A stretch of DNA of 64,000 bases from Pseudomonas sp. Choline-02u-1 (GTDB lineage: Bacteria; Pseudomonadota; Gammaproteobacteria; Pseudomonadales; Pseudomonadaceae). Of this stretch, positions 53,763 through 61,544 are shown in pieces (positions within the stretch are counted from its first letter, which is position 1; each line of letters starts with the position of its first letter). The notes under the pieces were generated by a model that saw only the letters and a list, made by a program, of their open reading frames with translations, made no database searches and was not told where the DNA came from. The position numbers and the translations under genes were made by a program. Where the stretch lies: the NCBI RefSeq assembly GCF_002836515.1, contig NZ_PJBC01000013.1:1-64000 (forward strand), read 5' to 3'.

Positions 53763-55961
53763 TCAGACCGAGTAAGTCTTTCCGGTATGGTTATTGAGCG
53801 AAATCACCTTGGTCTTGCCAATCCGGTGACGGTAGATCTCGCGCAAGTACTTGATCGACTTCTTCACGCAATCGCGCGACAGGCGAATGTCATTGATCGA
53901 GACGAACTTGTCCTTGTCGTTGATCAGCTCGCGGTACTTCTTCTCATACATCGGTTTGATCGCGTACCAGTTGGTGTCGAGGATCTTCGCCGGGTTTTCG
54001 AATTCGTTGAGCAGGTCGTCGATCCGCGCTTCGTCGAAGTCTTCCTGAATGATGAAGTCGAGGATCGAGTTGTCCAGTGTCTCGTCGAAACGGTACGGGT
54101 TCTTCGCGAAGCAGCGCTTGATGAACGCCACGATCAGCGTCAGGAAGTCGTCCGACAGGCAGGGGCTTTTGGCGATCAGGGTGGTCAGCGACAGGTTGGC
54201 CGAAGCGCCGATCACCAGCGCGTAGCGCTTGAGCGTGGTGTTGGGGAACAGGCTGTTGAGGTGGGTCTTCAACCGGTTCAGGTCCATGTACGACAGTTTG
54301 TAGTCTTTGGGCAGCGAGACGATCGACACCACCGACGAGCAATTCTTGAAGAAATGCAGGTCGTGCAGCGCGGCGGCGTCGTAGCCGGAATTCTTGTACT
54401 GCTCAAGCGAAGCGCGATAACGCTTGGATTCGATCGGCAGCAGGCTGATGCCTTCGATGGCCTGGGTGACCTTGTTGAAGTGCGGCAGGTCGATCGAACG
54501 GAAGAACAGGTCGTCGATGTTCAGGCGTTGCGGCTCTTTATCGAAGACCTTGAACTTGTCGCTGCTCGGCGGCGGGGTTTCCGGCACCACCGATTCGGCG
54601 TAGGCAATCGCCACGGGTCCGGCCAGGCTCATGAACAGGTCGTTGGCATCCAGGCGGATGGTTTCGCCAATGTCGATGCCGGCGCGGCGGAAGTAGTTCT
54701 GGTCGTAGTCAGTGGTGACTGCCTGCGCTGTCAGAATGTTGAAGATCTGCTGCGATATGTACTGGTTGGCGTGCTTCTCCATGGCATTGACGTCAATGTT
54801 CTGGATGTTGCCGTCATCGCTTTCTTCGGCGTAACGCATGATGTCGTTGGAAATCAGCATCATCGCGTTCCACGGGCGGATACGCCCCATCACGCTGGCT
54901 TCGCTGCTGTCTTCGTTGGCGAAGTTGTAGGAGAAATCCCATTCTTCCGACAGGTATTTGCACAGCAGGCGCCCGGCGTTGATGTGCAGCGCCTCGGACA
55001 TTTCGCTGCGGTGGTCGGAAATGTTCGGCAGCACGCAGATGCCGCTGGTGAAGATCGGCTCGAACACAAACGAATGCCCGCTCTTGCCGTCGTGCTCGTC
55101 CATCGGTTTGGTGTCGAACGTCTTGTTCATGTACGAGTGCTGCTGAGCGAGGCCGAACTCCGAGGCCATGCCCGAACCGGTACCGCCGCCGGCACTGAAA
55201 ATCGAAAAGTACAGGCGCGACTGGTTGGCCTTGATCCCGCAGCTGTCGATCAGGTACGAGTGGATCATTTTCCAGTCGGGGCTGGAGAAGCGCTGGGTGT
55301 CCTTGTTGAGGATGATCTTCGCCAGGTACTGGCCGAGGATCGGCGCGTTACCGGCGCCACCGGCGTGGACTTCGGACAAGTCCATGATCTTCATCTTGCT
55401 GTAGTCGCGCAGGAAGCCGCTTTTTTCGCCCTTGCGGGAAAAGCGGATGCGCCCGGCGATGTCCTTGTCGAGGTCGCCGAGCATCACCAGCGGTTCGACC
55501 AGAAACACCGGTTTGGTCGATTTGCCGGTGCCGATGCGCAGGTTGTTCTTGATCCACTGCGCCGGGCTGTAGCCCTTGTCGGCCAGACGTCGATCGGCCG
55601 GGCGGTCTTCGTTGTTGAATTCGTTGAGGTAGAACTTGCGCGCGTTGTACACCAGCTCCGCCACGTCGAGGGCGATATTGGAGCCGCAGCGACCGAGGCC
55701 GATCAGGCACACCGAAGGGAATTCCTGGTCGTTGTGCTGCTCGTTGTCGCCTTCCTGATGCGCCGGGCGCGGGAACACCGAATCGCGCAGGCCGTCGAGG
55801 TTATCGAGGATACGGTCGGTGTTGGTTTCGGTGAAATACAGGTATTGCTGGGTCGACAGCGGGCGCGAAGGCTGCGCAGCTCGTGCTAGTGACGCGCTGT
55901 TCGCGGCGGGGCTGAGGGTCAGATCGGCTGTAGCACTGGCGGAATTGTTTTTGGAGGTCAT
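53763..55961 (-). CDS. Tubulin/FtsZ-superfamily GTPase-like protein
   Basis: A 732-residue protein with three tubulin signatures in the right order. A glycine-rich T1-like loop CLIGLGRCGSNIALDVAEL is at 85-103. A T3-like GGAGNAPILGQYL, matching the GAGNNWAKGHY loop of beta-tubulin, is at 201-213. The tubulin signature SAGGGTGSGMASEFG is at 256-270. The first 80 residues are low-complexity (Ser/Ala/Asn) and likely disordered. The 350-residue C-terminal half is not recognised and far longer than in FtsZ. It resembles the chromosomal Tubulin_2-type families rather than FtsZ, TubZ or PhuZ. No partner gene lies nearby. Cytoplasmic; function unknown. The ATG giving MTSKNNSAS was chosen as the first in-frame start without overlap; its ribosome binding site is weak. 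Confidence 0.75.
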   Translation of the reverse strand: MTSKNNSASATADLTLSPAANSASLARAAQPSRPLSTQQYLYFTETNTDRILDNLDGLRDSVFPRPAHQEGDNEQHNDQEFPSVCLIGLGRCGSNIALDVAELVYNARKFYLNEFNNEDRPADRRLADKGYSPAQWIKNNLRIGTGKSTKPVFLVEPLVMLGDLDKDIAGRIRFSRKGEKSGFLRDYSKMKIMDLSEVHAGGAGNAPILGQYLAKIILNKDTQRFSSPDWKMIHSYLIDSCGIKANQSRLYFSIFSAGGGTGSGMASEFGLAQQHSYMNKTFDTKPMDEHDGKSGHSFVFEPIFTSGICVLPNISDHRSEMSEALHINAGRLLCKYLSEEWDFSYNFANEDSSEASVMGRIRPWNAMMLISNDIMRYAEESDDGNIQNIDVNAMEKHANQYISQQIFNILTAQAVTTDYDQNYFRRAGIDIGETIRLDANDLFMSLAGPVAIAYAESVVPETPPPSSDKFKVFDKEPQRLNIDDLFFRSIDLPHFNKVTQAIEGISLLPIESKRYRASLEQYKNSGYDAAALHDLHFFKNCSSVVSIVSLPKDYKLSYMDLNRLKTHLNSLFPNTTLKRYALVIGASANLSLTTLIAKSPCLSDDFLTLIVAFIKRCFAKNPYRFDETLDNSILDFIIQEDFDEARIDDLLNEFENPAKILDTNWYAIKPMYEKKYRELINDKDKFVSINDIRLSRDCVKKSIKYLREIYRHRIGKTKVISLNNHTGKTYSV

Positions 55962-56155
55962 GGTGCGCCATTTGGACTGGGTTGGCCCGCCGAGCAACGC
56001 CGGCGAACCTCACGGAATAAGATCTCGCGTCTTGTGTGCGCGAATACGGCCCGGGCGTCGTGGTGCTGGCTGTGTGATCGCCGGGCGGAATCCTTTCCTG
56101 ATCGTTGATGAATCGGCCATGATTCGGTGATCTTTAATTGAAAAGAGGCAAAATG

Positions 56156-57049
56156 ATGTCAACGCTACCTTCGTTGGGGTTTGCCGGAATCGGCTTGATG
56201 GGCCTGCCCATGTGCCAGCGTTTGCTGGCTGCGGGTTACCCGTTGACGGTGTGGAACCGCAACCCGGACAAGTGCGCGCCGCTGGTTGCGGCGGGCGCCC
56301 GGCCAGTGGCGAGCCCCGCCGAACTCTGCGCACATGCCGACATTGTCATGCTGTGCCTGGCCGATACCGCTGTGGTGCGTGAAGTGGTGTTTGGCGCTGA
56401 CGGCGTCGCCGAAGGTGGGAAAAACGGCCAGTTACTGGTGGATTTCTCCAGTCTTGAACCGACCGCCACTCGCGAGATGGCCGCAGCGCTGGCCGATAAA
56501 ACCGGTATGGCCTGGCTCGACTCCCCGGTGTCCGGCGGCGTGGTCGGAGCTGAAGCCGGCAGTCTGGCAATCATGGTCGGCGGTGCGGCGGCGGATCTTG
56601 AGCGCGTGCGCCCGGTGCTGCTCAATCTGGGGCAGCGCGTCACGCACATGGGCGGCATCGGCGCAGGGCAAGTGACCAAGGCCTGCAACCAGATGATCGT
56701 CGCCTGCAATGCGTTGGTGATCGCCGAAGTGGTGGCGTTGGCCGAGCAGGCGGGGGTCGATGCTCGTCTGATCGCTGAGGCGCTGGCCGGTGGTTTTGCC
56801 GATTCCAGACCGTTGCAGATCCTCGCCCCACAAATGGCCGAGAGCCGTTTCGAACCGATCAAGTGGCATGTGCGCACGCTGCTCAAGGATCTCGACACGG
56901 CGGTGAAATTTTCCCGCGAACAGGGTTCGGCGACGCCGATCAGCGGATTGGCCGCACAATTGATGCGCCTGCATGGGGCGCAAGGCTTTTTAGCGCAGGA
57001 TCCAGCGACACTGGTGCAAATGTATCGCGCGCCAGACTCAACGGATTGA
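56156..57049 (+). CDS. 3-hydroxyacid dehydrogenase (HIBADH/tartronate semialdehyde reductase family)
   Basis: A 297-residue beta-hydroxyacid dehydrogenase. The nucleotide-binding motif is LGFAGIGLMGLPMCQRLL, the substrate motif DSPVSGGVVGAEAGSLAIMVGG, and the catalytic lysine lies in GAGQVTKACNQMIVA. Specific substrate unknown; 2-hydroxy-3-oxopropionate and 3-hydroxyisobutyrate reductases are relatives. ATG at 56156 (7 nt after AGAGG) is preferred to the ATG directly before it. Its last 110 nt overlap the end of the converging MHYT gene. Confidence 0.88.
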   Translation: MSTLPSLGFAGIGLMGLPMCQRLLAAGYPLTVWNRNPDKCAPLVAAGARPVASPAELCAHADIVMLCLADTAVVREVVFGADGVAEGGKNGQLLVDFSSLEPTATREMAAALADKTGMAWLDSPVSGGVVGAEAGSLAIMVGGAAADLERVRPVLLNLGQRVTHMGGIGAGQVTKACNQMIVACNALVIAEVVALAEQAGVDARLIAEALAGGFADSRPLQILAPQMAESRFEPIKWHVRTLLKDLDTAVKFSREQGSATPISGLAAQLMRLHGAQGFLAQDPATLVQMYRAPDSTD

Positions 57050-59222
57050 CGCCGAGGACGGGTTTGCGCTGATTGATTTCATCCAGCACCGCGCGTAATT
57101 CGTCCAGTGGCACCGGGCGGCTGAGCAGATAACCCTGAATGAAATCGCAGCCCGAACGCTCGAGAAACTCATACTGCTCCAGGCTCTCGACGCCCTCGGT
57201 GACCACCTGCAAATGCAGGGTGTGAGCCATGACGATGATCGCCTGGACGATTTCCATGTCCGCCGTGGCGGTGGGGATGTCGAGGATGAACGAGCGATCG
57301 ATCTTCAGGGTGTTCAGCGGCAGACGCTTGAGGTAGGCCAGCGACGAATAGCCAGTGCCGAAATCGTCGATCGACAACGACACGCCGAGGGCGCGGATCT
57401 GCCGCAGCAGCACCAGGGTGTTGGCGATATTGCCCATCAAAGCGTTTTCGGTGACCTCCAGTTCCAGGCGTTCCGGCGCGACACCGGCGGTGCGCAACGC
57501 GCGCTCGATCTCCTCGGCCAGTTCTTCGCGAGCCAGGTTCAGCGGCGAGCAGTTCCAGGCGATTTTCACTTCGGCACAACCGTGGTGCGACAGCTCGCCG
57601 AGATCCTTGCAGGCGCGGCGCAGCACCCAGTTGTCCAGCTCGGCGATCAAGCCGTTGTTCTCGGCAATACCGATAAAGCGGTCAGGAGTCAGCAAGCCGT
57701 GAACCGGATGCTGCCAGCGAATCAGCGCTTCGAGCTTGGTCACGCGTCCGGTTTTCAGTTCGAAAATCGGCTGGTAGTACAGCATCAACGCGTTGTCTTC
57801 CCGTAGCGCACTGCGCAGTTCTTCTTCCAGTTGCAGCTCGAAACTGGCGCGGGTTTTCAGGCTGGAATTGAAGAAATGCAAGCCGTTGCGCCCGGCGCCC
57901 TTGGATTGGTACAGGGCCAGGTCGGCGTGCTTGAGCAGCTCTTCGCAGGTGCTACCGTCTTCGGGAAACAGACTGATGCCGATGCTGGTGGTCATCACCA
58001 TGCGTCGGCCGGCCAGTTCGATCGGCTCTTTCATCTTGTGCATGATGCGCTGCGCCATGCCGCGCGCCTCTTCGCGGTCGCGCAGGCTGATGAGGATGCA
58101 GAATTCGTCCCCGCCAAATCGTGCGACCACGTCTTCGTGGCTGCGTACCGAGCTTTTGATGTGCTGGGCGATGACTTTGAGCAGCGCGTCACCGGCGTCA
58201 TGTCCGAGGCTGTCATTGATGCGCTTGAAGTGGTCGATGTCGAGAAACATCACCGCGAGCATGCCGCCCTCGCTGGTTTTCTGGCTGAGCTTCTCGGCGA
58301 ACATCTGGTTGAAGCCTCGGCGGTTGATCAGGTTTGTCAGTGCGTCGTAATTGGCCGCTTGTTGCAAAGACATGCGCGCCTGATCGAGCTGACTGAGCAG
58401 GGCATTGACCCGGCGCAGATCGTTGTCCTTGTTCTGCAGTTTCTTGTCGGCGAGGGCGGCGCTGATCGCACTGCCGAGAACGAGCAGGATTATCAGCGCC
58501 ACGGTCAAGCCCAGTTGCAAATGCCCGGCTTCGCCGCCGCTCGCTGCCAGGGCACCCTCGGGAAGCACCAGATCCAGCGCAGCCATGCCGGTGAAGTGCA
58601 TGCTGATGATGCCGGCGCCGAGAATCAGCGCAGCGCTGTATTTGAGCAATTGATGCGCCACGCCGCTGCCTTCGCTGAGATAACGGGCCACCCACAGCGC
58701 GGCGAAACTGGCGCCGATGGCAATGAAAACCGAGAGCGCGAACAGCCCTGGCTGATAGTAGGCGGTGGCGCTCGATTTCATGGCCGCCATGCCGACGTAA
58801 TGCATGCCGGCGATACCCAGGCCAATGACAAGCGCAGTTTTCAGGCAACGCAACGCGCTGGGCTGCACCTCGCTCAGGGTGTGCATGGCCAGCCAGGAAG
58901 CGAGCAGGGCGATCAGCAAGGAAAAAAGGGTGACGCCGAGGTCGTACTGAATATCGATGGGGGTCTGGAAAGCCAGCATGCCGATGAAGTGCATGGCCCA
59001 GATGCCGCCGGCCAGGCAGGTCGCGCCGATCCAGCGCCAGATCCGCCGCGACCCCGGGTCTTCGGCATGCACCAGGCGCTCTGCCATATCCAGGGTGGCG
59101 AAGCTCGCCGCGCAGGCGACCAGATAGGCCACCATCACCAGCAAAGGGTTGTGGCTGCAATCGAGGAGAATCTGCCCGCTCGCCGGCAGCTCGGCAACAA
59201 ACTGCAAACCAAGCCACTCCAT
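56940..59222 (-). CDS. MHYT-GGDEF-EAL cyclic di-GMP signalling protein
   Basis: A 760-residue inner-membrane protein. The N-terminus is a seven-helix MHYT sensor with three motif copies (MHFIGM, MHYVGM, MHFTGM) thought to bind copper and sense oxygen, CO or NO. It is followed by a GGDEF domain with the intact active site RFGGDEFCIL and an EAL domain with KLEALIRW, DDFGTGYSSLAYL and LKIDRSFI. Both cyclase and phosphodiesterase motifs are intact, so the net activity cannot be told. The last 36 or so residues are encoded in the region overlapping the converging dehydrogenase gene. The second Met was chosen as start; a Met 13 residues earlier is possible. Confidence 0.92.
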   Translation of the reverse strand: MEWLGLQFVAELPASGQILLDCSHNPLLVMVAYLVACAASFATLDMAERLVHAEDPGSRRIWRWIGATCLAGGIWAMHFIGMLAFQTPIDIQYDLGVTLFSLLIALLASWLAMHTLSEVQPSALRCLKTALVIGLGIAGMHYVGMAAMKSSATAYYQPGLFALSVFIAIGASFAALWVARYLSEGSGVAHQLLKYSAALILGAGIISMHFTGMAALDLVLPEGALAASGGEAGHLQLGLTVALIILLVLGSAISAALADKKLQNKDNDLRRVNALLSQLDQARMSLQQAANYDALTNLINRRGFNQMFAEKLSQKTSEGGMLAVMFLDIDHFKRINDSLGHDAGDALLKVIAQHIKSSVRSHEDVVARFGGDEFCILISLRDREEARGMAQRIMHKMKEPIELAGRRMVMTTSIGISLFPEDGSTCEELLKHADLALYQSKGAGRNGLHFFNSSLKTRASFELQLEEELRSALREDNALMLYYQPIFELKTGRVTKLEALIRWQHPVHGLLTPDRFIGIAENNGLIAELDNWVLRRACKDLGELSHHGCAEVKIAWNCSPLNLAREELAEEIERALRTAGVAPERLELEVTENALMGNIANTLVLLRQIRALGVSLSIDDFGTGYSSLAYLKRLPLNTLKIDRSFILDIPTATADMEIVQAIIVMAHTLHLQVVTEGVESLEQYEFLERSGCDFIQGYLLSRPVPLDELRAVLDEINQRKPVLGVNPLSLARDTFAPVSLDPALKSLAPHAGASIVRPIR

Positions 59223-59372
59223 AGCATGCCCCGTCTCGGATTCATCTGGCCCGTGCGTCAATCAACGCAGGCGAATGAAAGCAGTATAGAGGCGGTTTTC
59301 CGGCTGCAAGCCGTAGTGGCATATTGGTGGTAATGATTTTGCCATTAGCCTCATAGCGATTCGCGCTAAGGC

Positions 59373-59741
59373 TCAGGCAATGCGCTCCAGCGGCAGGTCG
59401 TTCCAGTGTGGCGGCAAGGGTGGCAGGCCATGCGCGGCGCGGGCCTTGTCGCAGTCGGGATTGTGCTCGCCGTTCTCCCATGACGCCTCGAACTCGCGGC
59501 AGGTGCTCGAACGTTGGTCATAGATTGTGCAGGCCACCGCGCTGCCGACCTCACCCGCCAGAGACGTGCAGCGCGTCGGCTTGCGGTCGGTACCGATCAT
59601 GGCTACCCGGCTCGGAGTGATCTGCGCGACCAGTTCATCGGGCACCGTCCCGCCAGCGGATGAGCACTCACCCCAGAAAAAAGACACGCGAAAATGGGAA
59701 CAGCAGGCACCGCAATTCAGACACGGACTGGCTTCGGACAT
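59373..59741 (-). CDS. YkgJ-family cysteine cluster protein
   Basis: A 122-residue protein with the YkgJ/Fe-S or zinc cysteine pattern: CLNCGACC at the start, then TRCTSLAGEVGSAVACTIYDQRSSTCREF and NPDCDKAR. It may bind zinc or an iron-sulfur cluster; function unknown. The ATG at 59741 is the family start, although its ribosome binding site is weak. Confidence 0.82.
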   Translation of the reverse strand: MSEASPCLNCGACCSHFRVSFFWGECSSAGGTVPDELVAQITPSRVAMIGTDRKPTRCTSLAGEVGSAVACTIYDQRSSTCREFEASWENGEHNPDCDKARAAHGLPPLPPHWNDLPLERIA

Positions 59742-60041
59742 AGGCGGGGGTATCAAAGGGATTGATCGGAAGATCCGGACGGATCCGGCGGCCATTCTAG
59801 GCTTTGCCATGGCGTTGGGAAGGGGGGCGCGAAACTATTTTTTTGTCGCCGTATTTCGCAGCGAAAGCCCCGTATGCCGGGGGATTCCTGACTTATCAAG
59901 GGCTTACGTTTCGTTACAGTGCGATGGGCCGATATCAGGCTGGCGAATGATGACAGACAGCCCCCGCGCGGCTGACTAGATTGCAGGTTCCGGGCTCGAC
60001 GCGCTGGCAGTGAAGCCCCATAACAAGAAAGAGACGGACCC

Positions 60042-61391
60042 ATGCAGAACTCGACCCAAGCGGCGAATGCCTGGCGCATTCTGTTCCTGCTGTTCCTCGC
60101 CAACCTGTTCAATTTCTTCGATCGCACCATCCCGGCGATCATCATCGAACCGATCCGCATGGAATGGCACCTCAGCGACTTTCAGCTGGGCATCATCGGC
60201 ACTGCGTTCACCATCGTTTACGCGATTGCCGGCCTGCCGCTGGGGCGCATGGCCGACACCGGGTCACGCAGCAAACTGATGGGCTGGGGCCTGGCGACCT
60301 GGAGCGCGCTGACTGCAGTCAACGGTATGGTCGGCAGTTTCTGGAGTTTCCTCATCGTGCGCATGGGCATCGGCATCGGCGAAGCCAGTTACGCACCAGC
60401 GGCCAACTCGCTGATCGGCGACCTGTTTCCCGCGCACCGTCGGGCGCGCGCAATGGGCATCTTCATGCTCGGCCTGCCGCTGGGGCTGCTGCTGGCGTTC
60501 TTCACCATCGGCGCGATGGTCAAGGCCTTCGACAGTTGGCGCGCGCCGTTCTTCATCGCCGCCGTGCCGGGATTGATCCTGGCGATTTTCATGTTCTTCA
60601 TCAAAGAGCCAAAACGCGGCGCGGCAGAAGCGGTGCAGGTCTCGCAAGAGAAGGTCGACAAACCGATCCGCCGCGTCCTCGCCGTGCCGACCTTCCTCTG
60701 GCTGGTAATGGCCGGGCTGTGCTTCAACTTCGCGACCTATGCCTGCAACTCGTTTCTGGTGCCGATGCTGCAGCGCTATTTCCTCATGCCGTTGCAGGAA
60801 GCGGCGGTAGCTACGGGGATTATCGTCGGCGTGACCGGGCTGGTCGGGCTGACGTTGGGCGGCTGGATCGCTGACAAGATTCACCAGCGTTTCGCCAGCG
60901 GGCGGTTGTTGTTTGCCGCGTTCAGTCTGATCATCTCGACCCTGTGCACGGCGTGGGCGCTGCATGCCGGGCGCATCGAGATCGGCGTGTTCGTCGCGGT
61001 GTTCAGCGTCGGCTGGCTGTTCGCGTACAACTTCTATACCTGCGTGTACACGGCGATTCAGGATGTCGTCGAACCACGCCTGCGGGCGACCGCGATGGCG
61101 TTGTTTTTCGCCGGTCTGTATCTGCTCGGTGGCGGATTGGGGCCGGTGGTGGTGGGGGGGCTTTCGGATCACTTCGCGCACACGGCGATGCTGTCGGCGG
61201 GGGCGGAGCAAATGACCGAAGCGTTCAAGGCTGTCGGCCTGCACGACGCGATGTACCTGATTCCGGTGGCGCTGTTTCTGACCATGGTGTTTCTGTTTCT
61301 GGCTTCGCGGTGTTTTGTGCGGGACGCGCAGCGGATGAAGGAGGGGTTGGTGGCGGTGGTTGAGCCTGAGGTTACAGCGGCGACTGCTTAA
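60042..61391 (+). CDS. MFS transporter (spinster-like)
   Basis: A 449-residue major facilitator protein with 12 predicted helices. The signatures NLFNFFDRTIPAIIIEPIR, GRMADTGSRSKLMGWGLATWS and GIGIGEASYAPAANSLIGDLFP match the spinster-like group. Substrate unknown. A family inverted repeat and the rapA terminator follow. Confidence 0.88.
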   Translation: MQNSTQAANAWRILFLLFLANLFNFFDRTIPAIIIEPIRMEWHLSDFQLGIIGTAFTIVYAIAGLPLGRMADTGSRSKLMGWGLATWSALTAVNGMVGSFWSFLIVRMGIGIGEASYAPAANSLIGDLFPAHRRARAMGIFMLGLPLGLLLAFFTIGAMVKAFDSWRAPFFIAAVPGLILAIFMFFIKEPKRGAAEAVQVSQEKVDKPIRRVLAVPTFLWLVMAGLCFNFATYACNSFLVPMLQRYFLMPLQEAAVATGIIVGVTGLVGLTLGGWIADKIHQRFASGRLLFAAFSLIISTLCTAWALHAGRIEIGVFVAVFSVGWLFAYNFYTCVYTAIQDVVEPRLRATAMALFFAGLYLLGGGLGPVVVGGLSDHFAHTAMLSAGAEQMTEAFKAVGLHDAMYLIPVALFLTMVFLFLASRCFVRDAQRMKEGLVAVVEPEVTAATA

Positions 61392-61394
61392 GAA

Positions 61395-61470
61395 CAAAAG
61401 ATCGCAGCCTTCGGCAGCTCCTACATGGGAATGCGTTCCCCCTGTAGGAGCTGCCGAAGGCTGCGATCTT
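61395..61470. repeat. Inverted repeat, GATCGCAGCC family
   Basis: CAAAAGATCGCAGCCTTCGG followed by CAGCTCCTAC is mirrored by GTAGGAGCTGCC and GAAGGCTGCGATCTTGTG around a short centre. It lies between the converging MFS and rapA genes. Confidence 0.88.
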
Positions 61471-61487
61471 GTGCTTTTGCTTCTGAA

Positions 61488-61524
61488 AACCAAGAGGCCC
61501 GCATCACTGCGGGCCTCTTGGTTT
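61488..61524 (-). terminator. Intrinsic terminator of rapA
   Basis: AACCAAGAGGCCCGC pairs with GCGGGCCTCTTGGTT around a 6-nt loop; T-rich sequence follows in both directions, so it can also serve the MFS gene. Confidence 0.88.
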
Positions 61525-61544
61525 CCAGCGGTGGAGCGGGGCGG

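Noticed and set aside
53787..55889. 700-codon open frame on the plus strand opposite the tubulin-like gene
   Set aside because: It is an antisense shadow: composition is dominated by Val/Arg/Glu/His runs typical of reversed high-GC coding, and the minus-strand frame has clear tubulin motifs.
57831..59333. 500-codon plus-strand frame opposite the MHYT-GGDEF-EAL gene
   Set aside because: The minus strand shows MHYT, GGDEF and EAL motifs in order; the plus-strand frame has no recognisable features.
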